A stretch of 64,000 nt of DNA from Vibrio pectenicida (GCA_024347015.1 AP024890.1:1116001-1180000); one strand, 5' to 3'; counted from the first letter of the stretch, positions 53,401 to 55,205 are shown. Translations and numbers: made by a program. The notes: generated by a model not told the origin, from the letters alone.

Positions 53401-53808
53401 ATCACGCACTTGCAAAACAAGTTGTTTAAAATTCGGGTTATCAGAAAAATCAACCTGGGTAGGAATGATTTCTAGCTTCGAATTTGAAAAGTCTCTCTCC
53501 TGCACTAATGCTGCAATCAAAATCTCCATATCATGGCTGTTACGGCTAATAAGAGTAGTAAAAATAGAGAGTATTAACGTCGATAAACTCACATCTAGAT
53601 CGGCACATAAACACTCTAGTCTTAACACCATAGGCTCTGCTAGCAGGTTTGAGTATTGCTCCATAAGATCTTGACTATGTGGTTTGCGAATAAAATCGAG
53701 TGGCAAATTATGCGTCATTTCCCTTGTGTCGAACTTATTCCCTGATTGTTCCAATTCCTTTTGAGCGCTCAGATTAAAATTAACCGAATGCATAGTCTTA
53801 TTATTCAA
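26080..53808 (-). CDS. NRPS 1: giant eight-module synthetase
   Basis: About 9,242 residues in one frame: [partial C]-A-T, C-A-T-E, C-A-T, C-A-T, C-A-T, C-A-T, C-A-T-E, C-A-T. HHxxxDG motifs lie near residues 991, 2493, 3545, 4616, 5689, 6765 and 8293; epimerase HHLIVDGVS near 2026 and 7820; carrier serines near 802, 1855, 3352, 4420, 5499, 6570, 7628 and 9164. The two T domains before E read GGDSI, as expected. The condensation domains after E begin with TPSDFPL and carry HHA(L/I)xDGWC, the form that accepts D-residues. The start is TTG 53808, because AGGAG lies 7 bases upstream; GTG 53859 would put that site inside the gene. There is no terminal release domain; an acidic C-terminal tail follows the last carrier. 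It heads the operon. Confidence 0.96.
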   Translation of the reverse strand: MNNKTMHSVNFNLSAQKELEQSGNKFDTREMTHNLPLDFIRKPHSQDLMEQYSNLLAEPMVLRLECLCADLDVSLSTLILSIFTTLISRNSHDMEILIAALVQERDFSNSKLEIIPTQVDFSDNPNFKQLVLQVRDELDSGGSEPVSESSFQIGFEFNTEIGLSDRLALDLNLSVSQSENSLDFTWLYNAHLFTEKTIASFSDQFNVMLKGIIEQPEQCTSALPLLDEKLSLDILTQWNQTQIDLPLDVCIHALFEKQVENTPNNIAIRFEDEALTYQQLNLHANLLAHHLIELGVIPEQLVGICLPRSINMMIAILAVNKAGGAYVPLDPNYPSERLGYMLENSQSQVLITDKELGSKHNLSVAKNVLVDSPEFWDRLESTSSFGCNPVVDGLSANNLVYAIYTSGSTGKPKGVMNEHTGLVNRILWGSKAYPISADDNVLQKTPFGFDVSVWEYYWPLTTGATLVMARPDGHKDVDYLFEVINDAQITVIHFVPPMLASFIADGRFETQAPSLRLVACSGEALPVDVQNRFLAGHQARLLNLYGPTEASIEVSYHFCTPNFNGRSVPIGKPIDNIKLHVLDSEFNPVPTGVVGELYITGVGVTRGYYNQEDLTQERFLVNPHQQDDMDARMYRTGDLARWLHEGEIEYLGRIDHQVKIRGFRIELGEIETSIGMIDSVSQCIVVAHENRLGEKQLVAYLVPTSMMEDQIAWFTSITEQLEKTLPQHMIPTAWVCLDVVPLTPNGKVDRKALPEPAMPVQASYVAPETETEKWLAELWQDLLQLPKPVGRNVNFFTLGGHSLLAMKMLSLVKTERKISIGIAQVFVAANLWEFAELVDRAVGTKVEFIPQRKVTDSAPLSFSQQQMWVLDQLQGSAQYNIPLLLNLKGDLNFAALTNAITQIVNRHQVLRTVYLLDDTDLAQQIVLNSIEEFELEKVCLKGLADIDKKAALEEVQNEVINRGFALAQDLMLRACVVELNDNDYQLIIVFHHIAVDGWSLSVFEQDLRHFYLAEQLVELVPLDELAIQYADFATWQRAQQQSNLNAQLLYWKNRLVGIPEIHSLPLDFARPTETTFAGARYGVNIDANKLSKFKDVCQQQDATLFMGLQALLSALLSRYSQEKDIVLGTVSANREQAELSAMIGFFVNTLICRTDLSGDPSFNELIVQCKTRSLEALSNQDMPFERLVEELAPNRSLSHHPLFQIMLVLQNNEQPNYDLNGLTVRTVQPSNVKAKFDLTINAVELGDELLLDWEYSSDLFLAESIQRLASHLVALIDAVIVDPGSKVLSCSMLSDSEMQLLAQDWAMGAKQDSKAPCIHHFFEQQVVDNPQAIALSYVGNLRSSTMTYEQLNARSNQLAYLLVKQGVKCGDIIGVCIDRSETLFVSLLAILKAGGVYLPLDPNYPVKRLQHMISDSRLKIVVTEQNVLSCLEDSEIERLVLDSPETQNAWLQEPTKNPSLLVDVDANTPAYTIYTSGSTGKPKGVLLSHHGLVNLAQAQQSLLDVGCDSRVLQFASISFDAATWEWVMTLCSGAQLFIYDEECIKSGHMLSDAVEKANITHATLPPALLPALEVDKWRSVKTLVVAGDSCAPDLVSVWGENRKFINAYGPTESTICATLGQLSPGEDTIHIGQVIPGAEVLVLDEFMQPVPIGVAGELYIGGEGLAVGYLHKPALTQEKFVPHPFDTNLKLYRSGDLVRRRTDGNIEFITRIDHQVKVRGFRIELGEVESALLELPNIREAFACVTEESSGEKRLVAYYSSQSEHQLDEAQIRERLQSLLPDYMLPSVLVAMTSLPLTSNGKIDRRALPKPVYQSTSNYHAPETQTEQQLCEIWQQVLGLESVGVLDNFFAIGGDSILAIQVASRALKAGLFLSTKQIFQHQTIVKLAPHVGQVDSIEVKLAAVEGEQILLPIQRWLFSGDPVDLHHFNQAVDFSISKQVSMEQLKDALEAVYQHHDIFRLSFTADSSAAYQRLEKVQVNLCVCDTQEAFDTAIKAAHTEFNLSQPDLARCVVLNQAKQDYQVSWIIHHLIVDGVSWRILLSDLELALSQLKSEKPIDLGIKSNSYQTWGQWLETYSQSETLAKEASYWHQVVNSDVAPLRVENHLSQQNCNSWHESERVSLTVNEEMTQTLVGKANQCYNTQVNDLLLLALTRTLSEWQQSSQICVELEGHGREVLDDSFDLNQTVGWFTTTYPALFSLNGSDLGSQIKSIKEQLRAIPNKGLGYGVLKHLCQDETLNQYKAIDVLFNYLGKFDSIDVTTNGLISDVTFADDVLCISQERSRFSTLSVESIIQNEQLNVCFEYNRSQFSQSTIEGLLDRFKQHLCDIISHCNSAKKQFTPSDFPLANIGAHQLEKLEESHQIADLYSATSMQAGMLFHSQISQGSGLYVTQMVLDLGPVCSTTLKQAWQALINRHDVLKTAFVHTGLDKPLQLVSTHVEVPWREESIGANQNEALESLLRSEKRQPLDVEHAPLMRLVLVNVEQESYKLVWTHHHALIDGWCLPILLKELATLYESLSSGVEAVLPAPADYKNYIDWLSFQDTQVCESYWQHYLSGFSAPTLISDSVIQEQKADKQGVGESKVHLSQALSEKIYQGARDMNVTTSALFQSAWAMMLSRYCRSNDIVFGTTRSGRPESLYGVEDMIGLFINTLPTRVKFLDGAETSIDFVQRVHQSQLDHDQYSHVSLTDIQANSDIEMDSSLFDSIMVFENYPFDTRELSTEASHQLDIRGLTAIEQTNFPLSIVIIPGDSVELKLLFDQAIFSDAIVAGMLEQLEHIVSSLFDDTTKDVRGIALSNQVNLSTQPDPKLPSMTELFAQSVECHADKVAMVYGNKEMTYQELDQRSDNLAAYLLNGGVSEGDRVGLYLNRSIDLIVSMLAIIKSGCAYVPLDPEQGYARLEVIMEDCQAQAILTHGDLAAAIKPQKERLIDLSDPATMQEIESSVADQNWCLDVRALAYIIYTSGSTGKPKGVAVEQGSITHLVHNNPFTTIDQSQIFGQASNHSFDAATYEIWGALLNGASLVYVPKETLLSPDKFQQHIEQTKINNMFVTTSLFNIMAEQKPMVFASFEHLLVGGEAISPPHINKVITAGGKPRHLWNGYGPTENTTFSAWYDMQDISDVCPIGQPLPNADAFVMDSCLQPLPKGVIGEMYLGGPGLARGYWRRSDLTDSSFIHLEGCRRKLYKTGDLVYRNSQNQIVYVSRADNQIKLRGFRIELGEIASTINHIQGVTGCHVMVRNDHGDRKLVAYLVLDDKSRQDIEQSIVDIQSQLKHQLAQYMLPSAIVVMDSLPLNANGKLDTKSLPEPQAYLDDERFEPLSNHAEVQLAKLWSDVLGHEISNRYASFFASGGHSLLGMQLVAKINQSYATDVNITLVFDNPILTDQAEAFQAMIGKNLAALPAITHNHDCNQPKLSFAQQRLWFIDQMEQGSSHYNMPMAIKLNGQLFIDSLHSAFVGVISRHHSLRTGFVNRSDSPQTRLHPVPESWVMPVFDLSQLGSAAQSIEVSRLQGEEAVKPFNLSSDLMLRTCLIKTAQDEHILLLTMHHIASDGWSLGILFDELKAFYQDALQGRKQDDEDLRIQYLDYANWQHQPEVIRSLNEQVTYWKEHLSGAPAVHNLPLDYARPAEQKYQGQWYSTHLDESRSNAFIKLCRDNDTTLFMGLHSAFSVLLSRYSNETDILVGTPVANRNQAGLESMIGFLVNTLVLRLDLDDNPSFVELLERSKLINVQAYANQEAPFEQVVEALQPERDLSYHPLFQVMLSVNIEQTKLELSGLESETLPLVESHSQFDLMLVVNESEDTLELAWEYNTDLFKPETIERMAKQFELLIDSILHSPDTSVFGLSLVDQPALDLMAQWNKTESDYPKQECIHQLFEQQVVKTPDQVALVFEEELLTYKQLNQRANLLAHHLMDVGVGPENLVGICLNRSLEMVISILAVSKAGGAYVPLDPSYPVERLNYMLENSQASVLISSHLLQQSLELEADRLIFVDDSALWDELTQNSHWEANPQIDELSPNNLVYVIYTSGSTGKPKGVMNQHSGLVNRLNWMQNTYQLTLEDKVLQKTPFGFDVSVWEYYWTLTTGATVVMARPEGHKDVDYLLEIIDKEQISVMHFVPPMLASFIADGRYANQTPSLRLVVCSGEALLVDVQNRFLANHHAQLDNLYGPTEAAIDVSVWRCLPDFTGRSVPIGKPIDNIKLHILDQQLNPAPVGVVGELFIAGVGVARGYYNRDDLTQERFIANPHAESENYARLYRTGDLARWLPEGDIEYLGRIDHQVKIRGFRIELGEIETAIGQQPEVEQCVVVAKESKLGDKFLSAYLVITNENKDSDAVIADIKQRVSGQLPEHMLPAAWMILDVMPLTPNGKVDRKALPEPQMVLEQEYVAPETATEIKLANVWQKVLHSEEQVGKTVNFFTSGGHSLLAIKLLAEIRADFNVALNVRSIFTHPVLCQLANLIDSSEKDDVNTCIRPLERPERIPLSYAQQRLWFLEQLEERKDTYNMPLALYLNGEVDAKALHAAFNDLIVRHESLRTCMVNLQGEVEQRILDLPVNAPITVVDLSHLDSEHQAKHVSAIRSEEASLPFDLSKDLMVRARLLKLTQQAEQSGSVLLLTLHHIAGDGASLDVLLRDLSALYQSHVSGENLILGPLPIQYADYALWQLDFLQDQQLNTELTYWQKRLENIPDVHSLPLDKPRPNAQTYQGALYKQDLPNEVTASFRAYLQNQQSSLFMGMQAAFSLLLSCYSGEADIILGTPVANREQKEVESLIGFFVNTLVLRTEIDNGQSFNELLSECRNNALDSFAHQQLPFERLVETLQPNRDLSHHPLFQIMLVVDTVEPEPRIFGGLAITPLEVETTTSKFDLTLNVEESVDNYGRAQIELGWEYSTDLFEAQTIERLSENFIQLVSEIVSKSEQSLESLSLVSQAEHQRILDKGKAKKTWPVTQCLFQDIEEQVEKSPQASALVFNGTVMSYADMNAKANQLAHYLIEQGVGPDTLVGMCLSRSAEMIITILAIHKAGGAYVPLDVSYPVERLTYMMEDSQCKLVISETEHKDKLVGGQIPIVLLDTSLAQEMLSGYEDGNPSISQTKVMPSHMAYVIYTSGSTGKPKGVMIEHQALSSHIKSICIEYGVTANDNVLQFSNIGFDASVEQVFEALVTGASLYIRPEMLWTSAEFVEWLRDNPITITEFPPLYAKALLEPVLDDEQFWSQTSLSRLVVSGDVLNVDFARAWQTGPAQKVCQLINNYGPTETTISSTLHWLGDEDISTSVPIGFAIMDTDIYVVDEQMKLVPEGVPGELLIGGMTVARGYLNREELTAEKFIADPFSPNHGARVYRTGDKVRWLANGELEFFGRFDTQIKLRGFRIELGEIETALREDERVLDAAVIVRDDQYGYKHLVAYLVAPTQDESLLIGELQNALRETLPSFMIPSSWSVLEAMPVNANGKLDRKALPEPTYQAKVEYVAPSTSTEIQLVEIWKNILGISSLISADANFFSLGGHSLLAVRLIAKISAHLGRELTVKQVFLAPTLSEMATVIDSSATSTHRLIPQADRDKALPLSFAQQRMWFMQQLEGGHTYNMAGVYSLEGSINPDLVAKAFQFLLERHEALRTCFRKDKEVLSQCILPLPVHFELPVTDLSLQHKDEQQGKLHAITTKESEQIFDLENDLMIRAQLVKLSDLKWKLLITQHHIASDGWSSELLIQEFAIIYDALFCQRDSQLAPLTIQYADHAVWQQDQLQGEQLETQINYWSHHLQGLPDVHSLPLDRARPNEQSYAGDLYHHPITKDISDKFKQLCQTNGASLYMGMQAVFSLLLSRYSGETDIIIGTPVANREQLELQNVMGLFVNSLVIRTDLSGNPSFEQLIERCKETALSAYEHQSLPFERIVEVLKPNRDMGYHPLFQVMLNVDTQGLKSSIEFGEIKLTEDQTENDTSKFDISLNILPNEENGLDCFWEYSTDLFNSDTIRRMALQLECLMESILLSPDRNVFGLSLADQDTIDLINEWNDTDSPYPSDKCIHQMFEQQVINIPNHIALVFEGDSLTYEQLNKQANLLAHHLIESGVGPEKLVGICLNRSLEMVISILAVNKAGGAYVPLDPTYPLERLNFMLENSDVEVLITSESLQKTLVLDANTLILVDDREFWSQLSQHSCWVNNPYVDKLTSHNLAYVIYTSGSTGKPKGVMNQHSGLVNRLNWMQNTYQLTSGDNVLQKTPFGFDVSVWEYYWTLMSGATVVIARPEGHKDIDYLLDVIKQEQITVMHFVPPMLASVVADGRYANQTPSLRLVVCSGEALPVDVQNRFLANHHAQLDNLYGPTEAAIDVSMWHCQQNFAGRSVPIGKPIDNIQLHILDSHLNPVPVGAVGELFIAGVGVARGYFNRDDLTRERFIDNPYSRSDMDKCLYCTGDLARWLPEGNIEYLGRIDQQVKIRGFRMELGEIETTIGQRPYVDQCIVVVQRSGRGDKFLAAYVIPSEAGHSSDKLTEKIKQDISSYLPEHMIPSAWVILDSMPLTPNGKVDRKALPESTISVSASKHQDPEGNIEQNLCQLWSQVLNIDVSTIGRDSNFFEVGGHSLLAIELINKIQKTFGTTLPLTSLFRAPTLRELALQCTNQPESNINETKQILPIKERPELIPLSYAQQRLWFIDQMEGDSSQYYMPATLALMGAVDIQALQGAFVSVIAKHEVLRTTYHNDDRGVAYQFVHAADSLFDMPLHDLSNLENDEQTLVLNQRKNEFMTEAFDLSLDVMLRAALFKLGDNDFQLTVIMHHIASDGWSSNIFISELSQAYNQLSKGEALCLSPLDIQYADYAIWQREWLQGDNLTSQLDYWRQQLKDIPEVHSLPLDKPRPAKQCYTGDVVVEHLDMVELQSLLDLCSSTNASLFMGLNALFSMLLSRYSGEQDIVVGTPIANRDQSELAQTIGFFVNNLVLRNHVDMSQSFQQLLEQSRDTALAAYEHQNVSFEHLVEELKPARDLSHHPIFQVMLVLQNTPEDAFTFDGLQTCSVEMQTSTTSFDLTLSVEQQSDGLSMHWEFNTSLFEKPTITRMAKHFVGLLRDVVTSPQVMMSKVLGFEHSDVESLLGLGYEPLLPPHLEVKGLCIHELFERQVEASPEAIALIFEDRQVTYQELNFRSNQLAHHLIEQGVGPDQIVGICCQRSIELIEVMLGILKAGGAFVPLDPTYPEERLAYMVEDSQLSLIIGEQGFENKLPTSVQFVELKSLMQGSTLQSTDNITAEGIGLSANNLAYVIYTSGSTGKPKGVMLQHDGLVDLAISEQQRFMVSESSRVLQFASFSFDGAVADWVGVLNAGGTLVLINQEQVHSAELLTEVVIQHQVNHTILPPALLPALDAQKWQGVKHLILAGDACPLSLAQKWAQGRHLMNGYGPSESTVCATVGDITEHTQTIDIGTGIPGKRLYVLDAERNLVPIGVGGELYIGGTGTARGYLHKPDLTDERFIQNPFVEGELMYRTGDKVRWNNQGKLEFLGRVDHQVKLRGFRVELGEVTSVLLQQPQVNEAFVMVREEQGEKRLVAYWSASIGSESITSNDLRDAIKDLLPGYMLPSAIVKLEKLPINANGKVERKLLPEPDYSSLSVKFEAPSSDTEVALCSVWKQVLALDEVGISDNFFSLGGDSILAMQVVSQAKRIGYRISTRDLFEHQTIKDLAEIALVVEINKGSQQVSGKQELLPIDHYFFAGDETDRHHFNQSQWCTLSESMDLESLGAVFASLYQRHDVMRLSFMQNNAQWNADYLAIDERSADNAFAQSLWIEDLTSIEETQWAEYLFDVANKAQASLTIDQEQGSMIRWVWCQTPSGQSDKLLWIMHHLIVDGVSWRILMQDLQIALNQVIQGETVSLPEKSDSYQNWALTMDAFGRSEELGAEKTYWLSVLNAPSGSLMSSEHLEYEMLGSSDRQRVTVEFSEAETKALLSESNECYHTHINDLLLAALVDSYTQVCGQESLKIDLEGHGRESGVVADACPLMDELDLSQTVGWFTHVYPVLLTNAAGSDLAILIKGIKDQLRATPNKGLGFGALRYLAKDEDIIQADSASEMVFNYLGQFNGDGESIEAFRQVGDEVSAKRQPTHGIEVTGIVVNGVLEFSFDYDAQRYPLISAIAEQYKTSLINIINHCVSHQGGYTPSDFPLVEMTTDEIAAIESRYPDVVDMYPSTPMQKGLLMHSQIASGTGMYICQMDMLFEDLVVSNFKSAWQGIIDRHDIFRTAFVESRSGDLLQIVSKSADLVWQELDWSHLSQQDQEHRFRELAVEERVKPLDITRASLMRFVTVKISAARHRFIWSNHHALLDGWCLPLVFDEVLKLYQRGLGANIEQLPAAKPYSNYVKWLQQQPLSSAKAYWQSYLSGVVEPCKLSLPSKPDDSQTGDGSIVNVLDEERTAKLNRFAKHNQVTINTVVQGAWALLLHQYSGDDNIIFGSTRSGRNIPLAGVEKIVGLFINTLPIRADFSDMQCQLGDWLKNLNKAQSDHDNFVYSPLSDIQEWSEVAVGQNLFDSLVVVENYPVTDSSSGAGRDQPRLIESQGEEQTNFPITLVVVPENRTEVRWLYQAGSVSEQQMEQVASDFDRMLTMMLNASKQPLESLTLLGEEDKHLTMVEWNQTQSDYNRSWDIAQWFESCVAKTPESLALVHGECKVTYYELNIRANRLANYLSSQGIQSEQLVGVCLPSGIDLITTLLAIIKLNGVYVPIDSNYPAERQAHILQDTQVQYLLTQHNLSVAVSSSECTRIDIDSEPLQSMLVKESSTNPERPQCNTKDLSAYVMYTSGSTGMPKGVEVTQQGVIRLVKNNSALPLTQDTVMLQCASVTFDAATLEIWGPLLNGGTLVVYPETLVDATQLGKVIDNYQVNMLWLTSGLFDQFVAINKHSLPSLKYLLTGGDVVNPYSVSRFYQQQADVTVINGYGPTENTTFTTCYPIPRELDVTQPIPIGKPISNTTVYVLDRNQKPVPIGAIGELYTGGEGVAKGYLNQKDLTSERFISNPYAINVKSTNCLYRTGDLVRWQDDGTLMFVGRADSQVKVRGYRIELGEIEAQLMSIDEVDTALVVVKERQIGQSRDKQLLAYVIGHAELNVSPEHIKATLSQNLPSFMLPDHIVLMDQFPLNANGKVDRRALPEPKMLVDSDFVAPETDTEHMVSKLWCELLQSTTIMSAARSFLEVGGNSLLLMRMNALIKDRFSVDLTIESLFASPTIQGIAHMIDQHRELEESSMLDDILKQVEDLDIEDLESLDIDDLESLID
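29425..33984 (-). other. NRPS module 7 (C-A-T-E), D-configured residue, pocket unclear
   Basis: Boundaries are approximate. C has HHIASDGWS, T has GGDSIL, and the epimerase has HHLIVDGVSWRIL and VGWFTHVYPVLL. The A pocket reads D-G-A-I-I-A-G-V-C from SFDGAVADWVG, TILPPALL, LILAGDAC and NGYGPSESTVC. This is not a code I can match. The A domain is related in sequence to the Phe-type A domain of module 2 (shared LPPALLPAL and AGD), so a large hydrophobic or aromatic residue is my guess. The E domain implies D-configuration. Confidence 0.72.
33985..37194 (-). other. NRPS module 6 (C-A-T), Ser pocket
   Basis: Boundaries are approximate. C has HHIASDGWS and T has GGHSLL. The A domain has GFDVSVWEYYW, MHFVPPML, VVCSGEAL and NLYGPTEAAIDVS, giving D-V-W-H-V-S-L-I-D, a textbook serine code. 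The A domain is nearly the same protein as that of module 4 (long identical runs around the pocket), pointing to internal duplication. Confidence 0.88.
37195..40434 (-). other. NRPS module 5 (C-A-T), acidic pocket, basic residue
   Basis: Boundaries are approximate. The condensation motif is HHIAGDGAS, where the usual Trp after DG is Ala; the catalytic His-His-Asp remain. The A domain has GFDASVEQVFE, TEFPPLYAK, VVSGDVL and NNYGPTETTIS, giving D-A-E-E-V-S-N-I-S. Two glutamates in the pocket suggest a cationic side chain. I do not know this exact code. With a Dab-forming aminotransferase in the operon, Dab is the leading guess; Lys, Orn and Arg remain possible. Confidence 0.68.
40435..43629 (-). 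other. NRPS module 4 (C-A-T), Ser pocket
   Basis: Boundaries are approximate. C has HHIASDGWS and T has GGHSLL. The A pocket D-V-W-H-V-S-L-I-D equals that of module 6 and known serine domains. One oddity is SGEALLVDVQ, where modules 1 and 6 have SGEALPVDVQ; a proline next to the pocket loop has become leucine. Probably tolerated, since all other core motifs are intact. Confidence 0.87.
43630..46800 (-). other. NRPS module 3 (C-A-T), branched aliphatic pocket
   Basis: Boundaries are approximate. The condensation domain follows the first epimerase and has THHHALIDGWCLP. The A domain has SFDAATYEIWG, MFVTTSLF, LLVGGEAI and NGYGPTENTTF, giving D-A-Y-F-L-G-G-T-F. The G-G-T-F ending is shared with valine codes, while Y and F at the third and fourth positions are less usual; Val, Ile or Leu are all plausible. 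T has GGHSLL. Confidence 0.75.
46801..51294 (-). other. NRPS module 2 (C-A-T-E), D-Phe
   Basis: Boundaries are approximate. C has HHIAVDGWS, T has GGDSIL, and the epimerase has HHLIVDGVSWRIL and VGWFTTTYPALF. The A pocket reads D-A-W-T-V-A-A-I-C, differing from gramicidin synthetase GrsA (DAWTIAAIC) only by Val for Ile. Phenylalanine is therefore a strong prediction, epimerised to D-Phe before transfer. Confidence 0.88.
51295..53808 (-). other. NRPS module 1 (partial C-A-T), Ser-like starter
   Basis: The first roughly 240 residues match only the C-terminal half of a condensation domain. Homology begins at HNLPLDFIRKP, the linker that normally follows the catalytic half, and no HHxxxDG is present. 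The A pocket reads D-V-W-H-A-S-L-I-E, serine-like but with Ala and Glu at two positions where classic codes have Phe/Val/Leu and Asp. T has GGHSLL. With no acyl-accepting domain the chain should start with a free amino group, unless acylated by another enzyme. Confidence 0.8.
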
Positions 53809-53821
53809 AGTATATCTCCTG
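53802..53821 (-). promoter_or_regulatory. Ribosome-binding site that fixes the TTG start of NRPS 1
   Basis: On the minus strand AGGAGATATACT is followed by TTG (53808-53806). AGGAG sits 7 bases from this TTG, the ideal spacing. The next in-frame ATG (53793) is 22 bases from the site, and the upstream GTG (53859) has none. A rare TTG start on a 27.7-kb gene may hold initiation low. Confidence 0.75.
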
Positions 53822-54214
53822 GTGGTGATTGCATCATGACTATCAAAGTCAGCAGCCACCTAACAATTAAATTAATTATTTTCCCTAAATTTTACAAATG
53901 ATACTTTTTATAAACAAAAATTTAAACTTTATAACTGGTATGAGTTACATATATTTGTAACAAATTAGAAATAAAATTGTCATCTAAGGTAAGAATTAAT
54001 GGATACTAATATTTTTGTTTATAACAGTGGTGGAGAATAATTATTTCATCAGTCGAATAATTTATATATATGTAGATTTTTTCACACTTAAATTCATTAC
54101 AATAAATTTAAGGCTAATAAATTACAGAATTTTTTAAGATTATTTATGGAGGGGGGTTATATAATTATTTTGCATATAGAAATAAATATTTAGAAAATAA
54201 TTATGGAGTAAAAA
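53809..54214. other. 406-bp AT-rich gap upstream of the NRPS operon
   Basis: This gap must contain the NRPS promoter unless transcription continues from the PhzF-like gene. It is extremely rich in A and T, with a lone GGAGGGGGG block at 54147-54156. I found no promoter strong enough to call. A tiny plus-strand frame (ATG 53999 to TAA 54040, 13 codons) has AAGGTAAG before it but is too short to claim. The most evident structure is the 11-bp inverted repeat at 54161-54204. Confidence 0.5.
54161..54204. repeat. 11-bp A/T inverted repeat after the PhzF-like gene
   Basis: ATAATTATTTT (54161-54171) and AAAATAATTAT (54194-54204) are perfect inverted copies with 22 bases between, 11 bases beyond the stop of the PhzF-like gene. 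In AT-rich DNA such repeats can occur by chance, but the position fits a weak transcription end or a regulator site for the NRPS operon. Confidence 0.4.
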
Positions 54215-54955
54215 TCAACGAAACGATACTTGGGCAAATACTTTAATATATTCATCTGACATTCTCTCAACTTCAAAGTATCCACCAGCATGGGAGAGCT
54301 GATTTACAAATAAATTATCTCTACCAAGCTTAGCAAACCAATAAGGAGCAAGTGAACATTGTGCAGACCCTGTAGCAATGTCTTCATCAATACCGATTGA
54401 AGGTGCAAAGTACCTTAATACATAACCACTCTCGCCATTTTGCGAAGTTACAATCAAAGCATGATAATTATCCATTTTCGCGATCTCTTCAAGATCTGGA
54501 CTATAGTCAATTACTGATTTAACTGAAGGTAGAACAACGACCAAATCACGAGTAGAAAATACATCTATAGCCATAGAAAAAGGTTCAGTCGCCTCCTCAT
54601 AATTTGGTGGTGAATTCGCAGTCCAACTCGGTAAAATAAGGCTATAGGGACTACCTTGCTTAGAGATCGTTACTCTCCCATACACACTATTAAAAGTGAT
54701 TTCAGTCAACATGTAGCGGTTAAGCATAACAGCACCGGCTGCCAAGCTACCATGTCCACATAGATTAATTTCACCAGCTAGTGCAAACCATCTGATATTA
54801 TAATCACCTAGTGTATTTACCACAAAAGCAGTAATTGGCTGATTTAAATTTCTAGTAATTTTAACTAATTCATCTTCATTTAACCATTGCTCAAGCTCGA
54901 AGACACCACATGGGTTTCCAGCCGCAGACTTACTGACAAATAAATCACATATCAT
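54215..54955 (-). CDS. PhzF-family isomerase-like protein without the catalytic Glu
   Basis: A 246-residue member of the PhzF/diaminopimelate-epimerase-like fold. Diagnostic elements are SAAGNPCGVFEL at the start, RWFALAGEINLCGHGSLAAG in the middle and DIATGSAQCSLAPYW near residue 195. In PhzF the general acid/base is Glu45 in NLSESTFV; the equivalent here is NQPITAFV, with Ile at that place. The fold is thus clear, but an ordinary PhzF isomerisation is doubtful. The N-terminus is a few residues short of typical members and the upstream ribosome-binding site is weak, so the start is uncertain. It lies 406 bases before the NRPS operon on the same strand; a link to peptide biosynthesis is possible but unproven. 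Confidence 0.82.
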   Translation of the reverse strand: MICDLFVSKSAAGNPCGVFELEQWLNEDELVKITRNLNQPITAFVVNTLGDYNIRWFALAGEINLCGHGSLAAGAVMLNRYMLTEITFNSVYGRVTISKQGSPYSLILPSWTANSPPNYEEATEPFSMAIDVFSTRDLVVVLPSVKSVIDYSPDLEEIAKMDNYHALIVTSQNGESGYVLRYFAPSIGIDEDIATGSAQCSLAPYWFAKLGRDNLFVNQLSHAGGYFEVERMSDEYIKVFAQVSFR

Positions 54956-55003
54956 TTTTTATAACATGCCTCTCTTTGAAGTTTACCTTAAAAAATTATT
55001 GCC

Positions 55004-55021
55004 ATTTACCAAATGGTAAAT
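55004..55021. promoter_or_regulatory. Operator-like inverted repeat upstream of the PhzF-like gene
   Basis: ATTTACC and GGTAAAT (7 bp each, 4-base spacer AAAT) form a compact inverted repeat 49-66 bases upstream of the PhzF-like start. Size and position suit a dimeric repressor or activator. No regulator gene lies nearby, so the ligand is unknown. The rest of the 250-base gap (54956-55205) is AT-rich without a visible gene. Confidence 0.4.
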
Positions 55022-55205
55022 TTAACTTAATGTTATATTATTTACAAGGTATTTCATTTCTATGATTAATCATCACAATAGACAAGGTTTTATTTTATAG
55101 TGTATTAAATAATTAAAATAAAATTTCATTTGAGATTTTATTCTTTATATAGGAATAAAAATTAGACTATATATTTTAATGACCAAGTGGATTAACTGGC
55201 AGTAG

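Noticed and set aside
26080..53808. Siderophore synthetase
   Set aside because: Serine and basic residues occur in siderophores, but no ornithine oxygenase, catechol or hydroxamate domain, ferric receptor or Fur-box was seen in the window.
12031..53808. MbtH-like helper gene in the NRPS operon
   Set aside because: No small frame with the NPFD and SLWP-type motifs was found in any gap; if needed it must be encoded elsewhere.
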